Source of the DNA: Laetiporus sulphureus 93-53
Taxonomy: Eukaryota; Basidiomycota; Agaricomycetes; Polyporales; Laetiporaceae
Length of the DNA stretch: 64,000 bases
NCBI RefSeq assembly: GCF_001632365.1
Contig: NW_024468518.1
Coordinates: forward strand, 662,199-726,198
Direction: 5' to 3'
The notes beneath the pieces were generated by a model. It was not told where the DNA came from, did no database searches, and worked only from the letters and a program-made list of their open reading frames with translations. The position numbers were made by a program, and so were the translations under genes. The first letter of the stretch is position 1. Every line of letters starts with the position of its first letter. Positions 21,713-35,215 of this stretch are shown here, in pieces.

Positions 21713-22395
21713 CAGTGATTAACAAAGCTACACACATATTTTCGTGATTTTTACTGTTTTTCTTCTACCTCCAGATTGCCTGTAGCCATATTCACAGATG
21801 AAATAGCAATAGAAAGCCATACTTCTCAGCTTTCAAATGAGTATCTGTTGGCTGAATTTTGATGATCTGTTCTGAAGATATATGCAACTTTATCAGGTGA
21901 ACTCATTTATACACTTTTGTCACTAACAAACTTCAAAACTCTAGTAGTTGGATAATCAGCCCTTTGCCTTAAACACTGCCTTAACCCATTCACGCATGTT
22001 GTGGATTAAACTCTGATGCACAAACCTGCCAATACTCTTTTATTTCTTTTTCAATTGCTTTCACAATTCTGTAATCTCCCTAAGTGGCTCCTCATGCCTT
22101 GCTAATCATTTTATGAGATACCTTCAAAGATGATCTATATAATTGAGCTCTGAGAATTGACAATGCCATATCATTGTCTTAATAACATTTTCTCTAAGTC
22201 AGCTAAGTCAAGCTTGAGATTATTATCTTGCTGAAACACCATCTCCTTCACTTTTGCTGCAATGCTTCAAGCCATTTTAAAGCTCGTTTCTCAAAATGCT
22301 AACATAAGGTAAGATTCATCTTGCCATCAGTGTTAGAGGTATATGTCATTATAATGGAAAGCTCTTCTGAGGACACTCTGAATATTTCAACACAG
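21713..22395 (-). pseudogene. Tc1/mariner transposase remnant (C-terminal half), copy 1
   Basis: Starts with TA followed by CAGTGATTAACAAAGC, a Tc1-type end at its TA target. The minus strand reads REITELWKQLKKK, IGRFVHQSLI and VKAVFKAKG (22000-22060), the usual Tc1 C-terminus, and VFQQDNNLKL (about 22220-22240), the region of the second catalytic Asp. The N-terminal half is missing; the remnant runs directly into a Helentron fragment. Confidence 0.75.
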
Positions 22396-22396
22396 T

Positions 22397-23089
22397 TTGA
22401 TATCTTGCAGTTTTGCCAAGGTTCATGACATTCTAGAGGATGGGTTACAATGCCCAGGAAGGGTATCAGAGCCCTTTAGAGATGTGACTGATGGCCTCAC
22501 CCATGTTTCAGATAATGTAAAGCTCTTCTATATATCACACATTACAGACTTTGCAGCATTTTCCATCACTAAAAAAGATGAAGCAGATATCTACAGCCTG
22601 TATTTTGCTATGTTTCAGTCTTCATCCTCCAATGTTATCATCCATCTTCATTGTCACCACTGCAATGTAGTTGTGAATGCAGAACATGCTTCCATTTATT
22701 TATAGGACTGCAGTTTATCACTTTGAAGAAAGTCCTCTGTTAAGTTAGATTCTTCAAAAAATAGAAAGATTTCAGAATGGCTTAAAAAAGACTCTCTTTG
22801 CATGTCAAAGCTGCGAAGAAGACTGATCAGAAGATATGTCTTTGTCAACATCCCTAACTTCTGTGCATTTATAACAAATCAGAAGCAAATTCAGCTAAAT
22901 TCTGCTATATGCATTGAAGAACAAGGCATAACATATCACTTGTGTGGTATTATTTACTTTGGTGAGTTTCATTTTACTGCAATGATTGTTGACATGAATG
23001 GTCAGACACAGTACAATGATGGAATTGTTACAGATAATGCTTCAACATCAGAATACCCTGTGAGGATGGCACACCATTACTTTCCTTAA
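22397..23089 (+). pseudogene. Helentron C-terminal peptidase-like fragment, copy 1
   Basis: Two open stretches separated by one TAG: the first (22397-22705) contains EADIYSLYFAMFQSSSSNVI, the second (22802-23089) contains VNIPNFCAFITNQKQIQLNS and FHFTAMIVDMNGQTQYNDGI. Both align with the C-terminal domain of the Helentron at 51.3-52.2 kb. The Cys-containing N-terminal part (WDENNYSCAYDS) is not present here, so no active enzyme is possible. Nearly identical to 55570-56274. Confidence 0.8.
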
Positions 23090-23275
23090 CAAAGCACATA
23101 GCAGATTTGACTTTGTAGCAATCTACTTTAAACTCTGCTTAACCTAACCTTCAATAATGAAAACACAGTCTGCTACACACCATTGCCTTTCAACTGTCTT
23201 CTTTGCCATAAAATAATGTCACTCTAAATATAGCTGCTTCTCGAACAATCATACCATCCTTGATTTCTGCCATTA

Positions 23276-24110
23276 CGATTCCTGAGGTACGAAGGAGAGT
23301 TTGTACAGAACTGAGCACTTAGAGCGTCTATGCAGCATTTTTTGATCTCCATGGGATACTTAAGCAAAGCGTGGGACAGTGGACCATTACAAAGTGGTTT
23401 CATTTTCTGCCCCTGTCCTGAGGTTAGGAGAGGGGCCTTCCTTCAAAATATTCTTACTATATAACATTTCATTGTTACAGATGTTTGTTATCATTTGTAA
23501 TGAACATACAAGCCGGAGTTTCAACCTGCATAACATCGCTGATTCAAACAGGTGCAAATATTCACAGTCAATCACAGCGCTGAATTTGCTAGGGTTAATG
23601 TCTGAAGGGCTGATGGCTTCAAAGTCATTCAAATCATTGTATTCAATGGCTTGAAAGTGGTGCAAAGCGATTCAAACCATTACTGTGGCATTTACCATTT
23701 TGTGATGTAGAATGAATGGTCTAACATTTTTCGCAACTTATTATAGTCTGCGCATGGCAAATGAGAATAGATCCTTCACATTGTATTGCTCTTCTTTCAA
23801 AATGTTCTCACTACATAATGTTTAAATGTTACAGTTCTTTCAAAATGTTCTTGTTACATAACATTTCATTGTTACCGGTGTTTGTTATCATTTCTAATGA
23901 ACATACAAGCCGGAGTTTCAATCTGCATGACACGGCTGATCTAAACAGGTGCAAATATTCTCAGCCAATCACAGCACAGCATTTGCTACAGTTAATGCTG
24001 AAGAGCAGATAATTTCAGAGCTGTTGAAATTATTGTATTCAATGGCTTGAAAGTGGTGCAAAGCTCAGTATTCAATGGCTTGAAACTGGTTCAAATCGTG
24101 GCATTCCTCA
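23276..24110 (+). repeat. Further partial copies of the left unit of repeat R
   Basis: 23276-23690 repeats the left unit start (CCTGAGGTACGAAGGAGAG) and a short minisatellite. 23790-24105 repeats its middle part (TTTGTTATCATTTCTAATG, CCGGAGTTTCAATCTGCATG) and another short array. The arrangement is tandem-like and imperfect. Confidence 0.75.
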
Positions 24111-26600
24111 TTTTGTGATGTACAATGATTGGCTTGATATTTCCCTGATTTATTATGGTCTGCACACAGCAAATGAGAATAGATCTTCACATTGTATTCC
24201 TCTACATTTTAACTTCTTCATCCAGAGCATACAAAAAGTAAACATACTGCTGACATTCATTGGCATTATTTGGCTTTGGTTTTCTCAATGGCTGATGAGG
24301 TATATATTTCTGGTATTATATGTAACTCATGTTATCCTCTCAGTATGGACTGCCAGTACGTATGAGTGTGCAGAGCGCATAGCACTTGAGATTTGATTCT
24401 GAGCCACCATGTGACAGATGTGGCCATCTTTGGTTTAGGTGGCGGAGTCATCGATCATGCTGAGATTGGATTTTTTTTGCAGTCTCCTACATTGTGGCAT
24501 TACTTTGTGTTTGTGAAAAATGTTGGCTTGATATGAGGGCAGTCGATGTTCATGAATTTCCTCGAAATACAGGTGACAAGTTGTCACTCATTGAGTGATA
24601 GATAAATCCTGCTCAGTGCTTATGTTTGTTCCTGAAATGGTAGGGCAGAAAATTTTCTTTAGGAGACGGACATTTAAATCTGTATCTGGTAAGTATCAGT
24701 TGTTCTCCAGCCACTGCTGTAGAAAATGTTGCACCTCATAAGGGGGATTGGTGTTCACTGATTTTTTTGAAGTACGAGCCTCAAGTCATCACTCATTGAG
24801 TTAATTAGAAGCTCCATTCAGCGCTTATGTTCATTCCCAAAATGATCAGATGAGAAATTTGTCAAAGAAATGAGCAACAATTTCCCCATTTGATATGGAT
24901 GTCTGTTGCTGAATCAGGATGCGGTGCTTATTCATTTGACTTAGTGCCCAAATTGAAGTATCTCTGGTGGTTTGTTGGCAAAGTCGCAGCCAGTGTGCAG
25001 ATGAGATGGTTTTTGAGGCTGCTGTATCCCAGAGGAAGTTGGCACTTCTGTGTTATGCTGGAGCTGAGAGACATTATGCTTTGTGAATTAAAACTATCCT
25101 CAATATATTTCTCTCATGGGCAGGTTTCCTGGAGGAAAACATTTTTTGAGTAATGCTCTGCATTGCGGAGGCTCATTAGAAAAAGTATCTTTGCTATCGC
25201 ATCTGACCCTATGTACAAGAGAAGCCAAATGTGGTCCTCTCTGTTCTGACTGCATGTTGATGTAGGTATGTAGGAGGACAGTTGTTGCAAGTGAAAGAAA
25301 TCATGGTGATAGAGATGCTTTTGTAATCTCTTGATTTATTTATCGTTTATATGAATGTTCAAATGGTCTCTTTTGTCATACTGGCCATTGGTGAAAAGGC
25401 TTTTCATTATTATATATCAGTCACAATTCAGAATATCAACCGAATATGGTTTTCTTCTTGTAGATTCTTCATGTTTATATTAGTGTAGGGAGTAAATAGT
25501 AGCTCATGGAATGAAAACTTACTGCCTATGCTCATGGACCGTTTGGTCATATTTGATTTCGTCGTCAACTTTTCATCACAGCGATGGTCAGTGTGATGCT
25601 AAATCTATTTGCGTTTGTGAAAAATGTCTGGGCTGAGGGCAGTCATGGTGTTAGCCAATAATTTTCTTCTTCCAGTATGTACATTTATTATACAGGAATT
25701 TAAAGATCCATTTATGTGCCAATGTTGAGCATTGTGGTGACAGATTAATGAACTGGTTTCAGAGATTACTTTTCAGACTGATATATCCTTCTCAAATTCA
25801 TGGAGGTTGTGACACTGACTCGAGTTGGTAATGTGTTGATATTGTGATGTGAACTCTTCTTTGTGGTTCTAGACATCTGACATTCTGCATCACACTTTCC
25901 TGAATTGGCTGAACGCACATGGATCACTGATTATGACATTCTAAATCGTATTGGTTATCAGTGAGGTGGTTCTTTTGTCAAGCGTGGATCAACAGGATGT
26001 GTTCATATTAGAACTCTTAGTTTTCTGAGCCTTGTGAGCATTCAGTTATTATTGGTAGTGGCCAGTAATAATATTCTCGACCAAGTTTCTGACTCAGAGA
26101 TTCCTTTATTTGGTGATATCATCATGTTTGGGAACCGTGTCATTGGTGGGAGATATTTTCTGAGGATGGCAAGTATCTGTGAGTGGGAAATACAGATTCT
26201 GTCGCTTCTCTGATGTTCTTGTGTTCACCATTCACATACTCTGTGTTCTGGTATCCCTCATGCAGTTTCTCTTCTTGCTGTGTTGGCATTGTTAAGGTAT
26301 GTGTTGGTCTCTGAATAGATCAGCATAAAATGTTATAAGTAGGTTTGTCTGTCCACGGACAGCAGTGTTTGCGCAGTGTGGAGGGTCAAGTTCATTTAGA
26401 TGAAGGTGAGGGCTATATTTTTCCATGAGATATGAGTACTTCTTACAGCATCCAGGAAATGCGGATGTTGCATTCACATGCGTTTACTGTGTGTTGGTCA
26501 CATAAAGGCTGGTCATTTAGAAGTTCTACTCCCCCTTCCTTATTCTGCTGCTGCTACTACCTTTGCTCACTTTCTTCACTATCTGTTCATTTCTTCCACC
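24111..26600. other. Upstream region of unknown gene A, with internal duplications
   Basis: About 2.5 kb with no convincing gene. Two imperfect internal duplications are visible: the segment around 24505-24560 (GTTTGTGAAAAATGT, GAGGGCAGTC) recurs at about 25610-25655, and a stretch with TCACTCATTGAGT recurs at about 24583 and 24788. It could hold a decayed duplicated gene or the 5' part of gene A. Confidence 0.4.
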
Positions 26601-29223
26601 ATGTCTGCACCCTCTCTGTCAGTGATCTCTAATAATGATGTGGTGTTGATTCTGCAAAGCCTGCTTTGCAACATATTGGGACAGATTTCACGTGCACAGG
26701 TGATCGTTCTGCTGTGGGTTCCTCCTATAGATGACTCCTCCATTAACTTCTGGTGGGGAGAGTCATTTGAGCTTCATGAATTGTTGGTAAGCTTGTACTA
26801 AGTTTCTCGAGTTCAATGAAATGTATTGACCATTGCCAGGGTGAGTTAGTCACCATGAGATATGTTCTTGCTCAATGTGAGGTCAATGTTGAAGAGCTGT
26901 TGGCTGATTTGCATGAGATATATGCAACCACATACACGAGGATGGAGATGATGGTGCAGTCTACATTTTACTGGTCAGATGTGATGCACATGTTGAATTC
27001 ACTTGATAAATGTGAGATCGTTTCCACCAGGTCTGCGGTGGTTTATATTTATCATTTGATTGATAATGCTCATGTTACCGTGTACGTTCTTCATTGTGTG
27101 TTTCCTGGTCAAGCAGGTGATGTCCTCATCCAAATTCTAGATGAGGTGATCGAGGATGAGGCTCAGGTGAATGCAGCCTCAATGATGCCCATGTTACCAT
27201 CTTCAATGGGTTGGTCAGCAGTCACTTCATCATCTTCAGCATGCTCTGGTGCATGATCAGTCACTGGGAGATCAGTTCCTCATGAGCTGTTGTGATCGAT
27301 TATGGTTGCCTCCTCCTCGAATTCCAGAAATCTGTCCCAACCTTCATCATCATTTTTGCCAGCTGCTGTCGATTGTGGTGCTGTGGATGCACCATCTGCC
27401 ACCATTGGTTCATCATCCTCAGCACATCCTGGAGTGTCATTGGTCACTGGACAATCAGTTCATTGCCAGCCATCATGATCGATTCTGGTTCCCTCGTCCT
27501 CAGTTTTCAGGAACCTGCCCCAACCTTCAGCATCATCTTTGCTGGCCGCTGTGGATCATGGAGCTGCAGTTGTGCCATCTACCACCAGTTTATCGATCGA
27601 ACATGTTGGAGACCATCATGATTATATCGAGCCTGCACAAAGGTCCTCTGGATTGGGTGAGGTTGCCACTGATCATGAGATCGGTCCTGATTCGAATGTG
27701 AGTTTCACTTACCAAATATGTTTATAATTTTTGACTTCTCTTCGTTAGGAGCAACACATCGATCATGACCACACTGAGGAGGCAGCAAATCTCCCAAAGA
27801 CAGTGGAAAAGCCATCGCCCGTCAAGGTAGGACTTCGTTTGTGTCTGACTGATCTTTTCATTCACAATGCCCCTTTCAGATGGTCGACAGTGTTCCTTAC
27901 CATGGTGAAGACAATGCTGAATCAGTGATTTCAGACAATTCTGAACTGCAACCAGTGGTATGAATGTTTCGCGCTTATGCATCGCTCGTTACTGACTCGT
28001 AATCATTAGGGGTCATTTGTATCTGAGGCATTGGCAGCGGGAAACAATGCCATGGCAGGGCCATTATGCAACCAGGCTGAACCTTCATCTTTCACCACAG
28101 AGCTTGACAAATTCAACGTGAGGTATCAGTTCCCCATATTGACATGCTTTCTGTCACGTCTCCTCTGACTGGATCTCCTCCTCCATCTTCTGTCCCGATG
28201 ACTAGCAACTCTGAAGAGCCTTCTCAGGTCAGGGTTGGATTTTGATTTTTGAAGCCACATTCTTACCATTCTGAGCATCGCAGGTGAGTGATCACACTTA
28301 TGCATGCATCAAGAACCTGAGTCAGTGCCCAAAGCTGCAGTTTGCTGAAGTTTGATTGGCTGAGCCACCCTGTGATCTGTGTTGAGACCTGCGTAAACCC
28401 TGTTAGTGAGATGGGTGTGCTCATTCTTGTCAGCGATATCTTTCGAGGAAGGGGGTATGCCAGTTGGCCAAGCTCAAACTCAAAAAAGATGGTGATAGTT
28501 ATATGTTTTTATTTATTTCCTATTCTCCATGCTAAGGTCGATCTGAGCAGAGTTTTTGTGGTTTGCTGGGCTAGATAATGTTATGCCTGGTGAACTGATC
28601 CTCATTCAATGGCCATTGTATGGGCTGCCATCTGAGGCTTGAGGTCCCTTGCCTGTGGAGATCAGCCCACAGCTCCATTCACCTTTGTTGATCGTCTGCT
28701 CTGTTGGAGGAGAGCAAGGTACCATGCTGCAGCCTGTTCGCTCAACCTCGCAGATTGGTCATTTTCGATGATGGGCAAAACCTGAACTGTCACATCTCCC
28801 TGCCACACCCTCTGCTTCATAATCCAGGTCATCTCATCTCCACTTATTATGTTCTTGTGCAGCACCCTCAGCTTCAGAACCTGCATCGTTGTGTTCCACT
28901 CCTTATGTACTGTTGCCGGCCCAGGGCTCTCAAGGCATTAAGCATCCACAGAAGTTCACCGCCAATGAACGCCAATCATCGTCAATGGATTTGGGTGAGT
29001 AAGATGAACAAGATGAACTTGATGTCATCCATGCTCCACTGCGAATTCACTGGCTGGTGCAACAATGTCATATCGAGTCCTCATCAAATGCATCAAACAC
29101 CATATATGAGGCTGCAAATGAGCCTAGTGATGCAGAAGATGATTTGACCCAGAAGGATAATGGGGCAGTCGTGAGTACGAAGGAAAAGGGCAAGGGTAAG
29201 GGCAAGGGAAGGGCACACAAGTA
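26601..29223 (+). pseudogene. Unknown gene A (Ser-rich protein, Lys/Gly tail), decayed
   Basis: Not recognised. The ATG at 26601 lies in a good context (CACC ATG T). Exon 1 reads MSAPSLSVISNNDVVLILQS and IDDSSINFWWGESFELHELL; a GTAAGC...CCAG intron follows (about 26786-26840), then GELVTMRYVLAQCEVNVEEL. The middle is Ser/Pro-rich with a tandem duplication at about 27256-27600. Further small GT...AG introns are visible near 27826, 27958 and 28230. The 3' end reads NEPSDAEDDLTQKDNGAVVS and ends with Lys/Gly repeats at a stop at 29221-29223. At least three in-frame TGAs (for example SGA*SVTG) sit where CGA would give Arg, so the gene looks inactivated by CpG decay. Convergent with gene B. Confidence 0.5.
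27256..27600 (+). repeat. Tandem duplication of about 184 bp inside gene A
   Basis: The two halves translate to SIMVASSSNSRNLSQPSSSF and SILVPSSSVFRNLPQPSASS, each preceded by an in-frame TGA followed by TCG at the same relative place. The frame is kept. Confidence 0.65.
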
Positions 29224-29533
29224 GAATGTGGACGGGTTTTGACCTTCTGTGCCACATTCATGGCCTAGGGGGGGCTTAAAGGCCAGGTTCAACATCTGGC
29301 TAATAAAGTTCACAGGCTCGTAAATGTATTTTGAATAGCAGTTGCTTTCGATTTGCGTTTTTGTACCCCTTTGTTGAATGTAAATTCGGTTAACACATGC
29401 TAAGTCAAACCCAAACAAATCTTGAGACCACATCAGACTGGAGAAAGATGGTGGTTACAATTATCATTCAAAAATGATCATTTCGTACTAATCATGACTC
29501 CTGCTATGGCTCTATATATACTATTTGATTCAA

Positions 29534-32100
29534 TTACTCATTAACACTTTCTTCATTCATGTCATCATCTTTGTCTGCATCGTTAATACCTTCCAGGTCC
29601 TTCTTTCATGGAGGGCACAATTTACCACTTCCTTTCGATGTTGAGCCGTCCAGACCAAGTTGCGTCTTCCACTCCCCAAGTCCGGGTAAAAACTCAGCTG
29701 CCCTCAGAACCTTGCAGAGAGTATGCTCTAAAAAAATGTGGTCGTATCGCAGGTCTTCGATCTCCTTCGCTGATAATTCATCTCGTACAAATTCATCAAC
29801 TTTGCTAAGTGCATTAATCACACTTTCTTTCCTGAATTTTTTGGTCTCCCTTAGCGGAAGGAGGTCAAGGAGCCGTAAATCTTTCAGGGCACCAGAATTG
29901 AGATTGACAATGAAATCTGTGACCTCTTCCATTGTAGGTGACTTGACGATTCTGGCATACACCATATCTGTGCATGTGAGATATTGTATGAGAGGCCTAA
30001 AATTCTGAATTGTCTTGGAAGTGGTACCTGCAGTTGCCAACTTATCTCCTTCCTTTCTGGCTGTTCTCAACAGTTTCAGCACTTCTGAAAATGCAATAGG
30101 TCTGTCGTGTAGAGTGCACAAAAGATCACAAGTATTTTCAAACTCCCACATGGCATCCGCATTCTCGAGAACATGACCTTTCTAAAATTGATTGCTGAGG
30201 GCTCGTCAGTTGCAGAAGAAGTCAAGGTCATTGGTCTTGTCCGAGAAATGTTCCTCCACAGATGTCAGATATTGTTTCCAATCCTCGAGCAACATGAAGA
30301 TCACTCTTCCATTTGTGGGTGAAAAATTGAGATCAGTGTAAGCAGGGGAGCCAAAGATGATGTGTTGATAGATGCGTGCGCTGAAAAGATGATACAGTTG
30401 ACACCATCTGATGTCTTTTAGTCCGAGGCCATTCAGTGCATTGTATGCTTTGCGAGAGCTACCGAACTCATGAAATGGCATGTAGTGGTTGGCTCTCCCT
30501 TTCATCATCTTTTGTAGGGCTGAGGATCAGTTTTGTTTCAGTTTTTGAATGAGCTGAACTGCCTCTCTGATCAGAGTCATGATGATGTTCTTGCATTCAT
30601 CTTCTGAAAGGTTGTGCATGTCCATGGTTTTGTTTGCTGACTGGTTTTTGGCAGCAGCCATCATGTCCACTTCAGGAAGAATGAATGATATAATGATCTG
30701 TGCTGGGTGTCCTGATGATCTGGATGGTCCATCTGCATGTGGATCAGTCACTGCCTGGAAATCAATGCATTTTTGGTGCAATTGTTTCAGGAAGTAAGAG
30801 TCCAAGTCATCACGAGGCCCAAAAGAACTGCGATTCAAAGCATCGATAAAGTCACTCATCATTTCAGGAGATAGCTGGCTTGGGCTATTTTGAATGTAGT
30901 CATCCAGTAATCAGAGAGGTGTTTTCTCATAAACCTCCCAAGTTGAAGGCAATAGCAGAGCATCAGAACTGAAACGCCTGAGAAGAATATCAATGAATTT
31001 TATCTGGAGATTTACTGTAATGTAATTCATCACATCCATCCAACATAGAATGACATCCGTAACGATCTGTGAGATTTTCGTGTTGCTTCAATGTCAGATA
31101 GCCGAGAGGTTTTTTTCGAGCAAAATTAATATTGGTGGCTTGAAGTCAGGGACAGGAAGAAGCTGTTGGAGTCTATCGTGAAATCTGCTCTTGTGCGGAG
31201 TTTGCTCTTCACCATCCAGATTAGACGTTCGAGCCAATTCACTTGCCCTTGAGCTGAGATCAGTTCAGTTGGTTTATGGTAACATTTACTGAGGAGTCAC
31301 TGTGTTTTCTGATGGCAGAGCTTGATAAAATAAAGAAATGCAAACCACTCAGACAGCATGATTTGCTGACATGCCATTGCATGTAAAACATGCAGAAGGT
31401 CAGTGTGGGCATGCAGATTCTCACTTGCCTCCCAGTACTGTGTGACCTTGGTAAAGGAGAGAGATTTCTTCATGTTTCAGATCTTCACAGTGTCAAGGGA
31501 AGCTAAAATGTCTTTCATGGTAGATGACACCTCTTCCTTGATGGTGGTCAGTGCCCGATCAAATTGTGCTTGTTGTTCAATGCATTTCACAGTACTGAAA
31601 GAGTCCAAATACTGTTCACCTGGACAATGAGATAGCACAGTTACAGATTGGAGGTGACTGAACAATGTGTTGCTTATGATATAATGGCCTTCATATTCCG
31701 ATGAGTCGAGGTACGCTCTCTCTTTGATGTTCATTGATGTCATCCTCATCGTCCTCCTCCACAAACACAGCTAGAGCATTTTCATGCACATCATCATGCA
31801 TTGCATGCATGTTCTATAGAGAATCAGAGGTCATCATGTGATGGTCCATATGAGTACCTGGAGTTGAGCTCGAGACTTGGGCATTGAGGCTTTCAGTCAA
31901 GTCCTCACTTCCTGATGACATTTTGTTCTGGAAAATGTGGTGGTAAGATGGTCCGACCTGCAGATGAATTTCATAATTTGCATAGCGGTCATGCACTGTG
32001 GTCTTGATGCTTTGAATACCACAGTTCGAGGTGTTCTTCACACCATCTCCATTCAGATCAAACTGTGTATGGTCATGACTGTTCACCATCTCATATGTCT
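29534..32100 (-). pseudogene. Unknown gene B, 3' part
   Basis: Not recognised. Reading the minus strand from about 32089: MVNSHDHTQFDLNGDG, an acidic stretch FVEEDDEDDINEHQ, LSHCPGEQYLDSFSTVKCIE, later MMSDFIDALNRSSFGPRDDL (30830), LPEVDMMAAAKNQSANKTMD, WCQLYHLFSARIYQHIIFG (about 30370) and FENTCDLLCTLHDRPIAFSE down to LGLDGSTSKGSGKLCPP (29606). A TGA then falls in frame, and the frame continues to KKDLEGINDADKDDDMNEES and a TAA at 29536-29534. That TGA follows CCA, as CGA to TGA would. Several other stops are present. Convergent with gene A. Confidence 0.45.
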
Positions 32101-32399
32101 CGTCATCTCACTCTTCTTCCTCTGGAGATAGTGGAGTGGACACTACGCTAGCACATCTGGTGTTGCATATACTCCGAGTTTTGAAATGCCATGGGCATAG
32201 TTCACTTTACACTCATTGATGATTGCACCACTGCATTGGTTATTTAGAGTGTAGAACAGATGAGGATCGTAGAGCAACTCTCACACTTTTTTGTCATTGC
32301 CTGCTTTGTTTCTCCATCAGATTGTCTCCTTCCAATAATTGTTTCAGTCCTACGATCATTGTCAACATATAAACAGAAAGAGAAAAATGATCATATACC

Positions 32400-34165
32400 T
32401 TTCTTGCTTCGATAGACAGATTTTGCAGATAAGCCTACATATTTTCTTGATGCTATAGAAATATGGTGAGCTGTCTTTTCATAAAAATCACTGAGGATGC
32501 ATTGTCGAACATTAGACCTGGACAGCTATCGAGACGGTAAGTGTTCTGAGATGTCTTCATCATCGCGAAGTGGGTGTACAGCCAGTCCTGGAGCCAAATC
32601 CCAGCTGGGGAGGCTGACGTGTTCACTTTGATGGTTAGCAATGGTGAAGGATCTGTTACAGATCACCGTAGATAAAGATAGACAAACTAAAACCCCAGTC
32701 CCTCAAAGGGTACTCTGGAGTAGAAGACCAGATGGTCTGTACAATGAGCCCATCAATGAGCAAGCCCCTTCAGTCAACACTTATACTCACTGGTGTATTG
32801 TGGTGAAGCTGAGTGGCGAGCAAGGCTATGATGCGTGAATAGATGTATTAGATTGGTTAGGCCTGTAGTAGCTGTCACGGTGGACGAAGGAGAATAAGAC
32901 TGAGGTCTGTCTCCCATCCACCCTGATCTTATATACATGTGAGGAGTGCTACTGTATAGTACTTACATAAGTACCTTCCATAATGCCCATTGGCTAGCAC
33001 TACCATCGTGAAATGTGTTTCTAATAATATGATTGGTGCCTATGAATAGTGCGGCATGACAAAGCTCTGAGTGGCGCTACCTGAGTCATTCGATGTGGAT
33101 GACCGAAGCTGAGATATGCTAACTGAGCGACTTAGTCAGGGTCAGTGCTGGGGCTGATGGCCAATGGTCGAGTCATGCGATGTGTAAGATGAAATGAAAT
33201 GATAAGTGTAAACTAAGTGTTTCTATCTATATTCTATATAGGTTGTCTGGCAAAATTGTGACAGGATCGAATAAATGAATCTGGATTGATGTGAATGTTA
33301 TATGTCACAGAAAGCTGCGAAAACATTGTGTGAGCAAGTTACAATGTTGCTCAGGCCATCCACGAGATGTGTTCAACAGGATCCATCACGAGCTGTCCAT
33401 CTTCAGCCAGGTTGGGGTGATTGGTCCAGGACCTGATCTGGGGAACACCATGCTCATTCAGGGAAAGGTTACAACTGTTAAAGAGAATCAAATTAGTGTT
33501 TACGATACATGGTTAGTTGGATGCCTGGACTTACTTGACATCCGTAATGTCAGGGATGATATATAGCAGCTCATTAGAGTTGGGTAATGCCACAATAGGC
33601 AAAGCTGCCATGGTGTGCTTTGATGAGCCTTTGATGATTGCACTGGATGGGTATCCTATGGTGGTGAATCTGTATGTTCAAAACAGAGGTTCCTCTCTTG
33701 CAGGAGCGACGGGCATTGTTCCACTGTGATCTATGTGCTCCATGAAGTAGATGACATGACTAGGGCTGAGAATGAAGTATATGCCTAGACCAGGAAAAAT
33801 AGTTCCTTATCACATCCTGATGACAAAGCTGAGCCACATGTCATGCACGACATTCCTATGACACTGTTGAAGTTGTCGCGGTGTTTTTTTGTCAAAAACT
33901 CCCATCGACTTGTCAAGTTCATTTGCTGAATGTGACCATTAAATGAGATACCGATAATGTCATCAGAGCTGTCACTTACCACTATTATCCACTTGGGCAG
34001 AAGTGAGGTTCAATTGCCATGATGTAAAGAATACATTGTCTGGACATCTAATGTGTGGAGTGTTGATCATATTAGTGTAATCTTGCAGATTCTTGACCAT
34101 CTCTGGAGGCCTCTTCCTCAGAAACTGATCTGTTGCATACACAGATATGGTCTGCAATTGCACCT
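32400..34165 (-). pseudogene. Unknown gene B, middle part, split by a solo LTR
   Basis: Not recognised. Minus-strand exons: ISVYATDQFLRKRPPEMVKN (34163-34000) ending VDNS before an intron-like GTGA; DIIGISFNGHIQQMNLTSRW (about 33880-33960); FTTIGYPSSAIIKGSSKHTM then VALPNSNELLYIIPDITDVK (about 33535-33690); EDGQLVMDPVEHISWMA then a TGA (about 33360-33410); and, on the other side of the LTR, LTIKVNTSASPAGIWLQDWL and RLDSCPGLMFDNASSVIFMK (32453-32641). Introns appear normal. It may be the same gene as the 3' part or a neighbour. Confidence 0.45.
32654..33263 (-). mobile_element. Solo LTR (TGTCAC family)
   Basis: On the minus strand it runs TGTCACAATTTTGCCAGACA ... CTGTAACA. Target duplication GGATC at 32649-32653 and 33264-33268. 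A CTTATATACATGT box near 32930 is shared with the other copies. It splits a coding exon of unknown gene B. Confidence 0.9.
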
Positions 34166-35215
34166 TAAGTATATACCTGCAGTGTCACATAGGTAAGAAT
34201 GAGCATCTTCAAGAAACCCTGTTGCATCTGTAGGTGTGGATCGTCGATATTTTCATCGTAAATCTTACCGTTTACCATGGGCACATTTGCCAGGTGAGGC
34301 TTTTCAACCAACAATCTGCATGGATGGCACCGTGTACCACTAATAATCAGTTTTGCTCGACCATCTCATTCGAATGCTGTGACATCTTTTGTGCAGCATT
34401 CACGAGAACCCAAGATCTGCATTCTTCATTCTTTGAATGCAACCTGAAGTGTAGCACTTGGTGAGGTACTATCTTGTCATCTAAGCATCATGCACAAATG
34501 TGGTAATGTTCATATGTACTCAGATGACACGAACACGATAACTGCATCATCCATAGAGTTCCTCTCTCTATCCTGATCCCTACTCATGATTCACGTGCTA
34601 GATCCTATCTCAAAATAACCTGCACAGCATTTAAGATCATTGAATGACTTCCGCAAACATTTGCTGGTGAACCTGGATAGCTCCTATCCATATGAGCCAG
34701 CTTTTCTAGAAGTATTCCCAAATCCTTCACTCTTTTCAATTCCATCTTTTTCTCTTCATCTGTCCCACCACCATATGATGATCGTCTTTCCACACGGGAC
34801 ACCGACAGAATGAAGTGGATGATGACCATCATATTCATAGAGTCTTGGAAGAGATTCATCTCAGCTCTGAATATCGAGTGGCACAAGCAACCGATGAGCT
34901 GGCAAAGGTTCCATGATCGAAGTGAGCATATAGCGGGTGCTGCCACTGAGAGATAATGAAGACATTCACCATGTGCAGCAACCAAACAGGAGTGATCGCT
35001 AGGGGGGGTTGTTGATCGTCTCATTAGTTCTGTTTGAATTCACGCAATAACATCCGCAAAATAATTTAAATGTATATTGTATCAAGATACGTCAAAACCA
35101 GTATAAGACCAGCAGGTTTGCCATCCGTTCGCAACATTTACTGACCGTTCACATCAAAGCCTGACTATCTGCATGAAAGATAGGCAGTGACACATTTCTT
35201 GCTAGCTAAATAGCG

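Larger units (their letters stand above)
20640..23275 (+). repeat. Composite repeat R, copy 1
   Basis: A 2.6-kb segment made of a left unit (20646-21260), a 33-bp minisatellite, a palindromic hairpin, a tRNA-like piece, a Tc1 remnant and a Helentron peptidase fragment. The same order recurs at about 52865-56450 with high identity; the protein fragments differ at very few positions. Copy 2 has a longer minisatellite and a 693-bp insertion that copy 1 lacks, so copy 1 shows the empty site. Confidence 0.85.
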
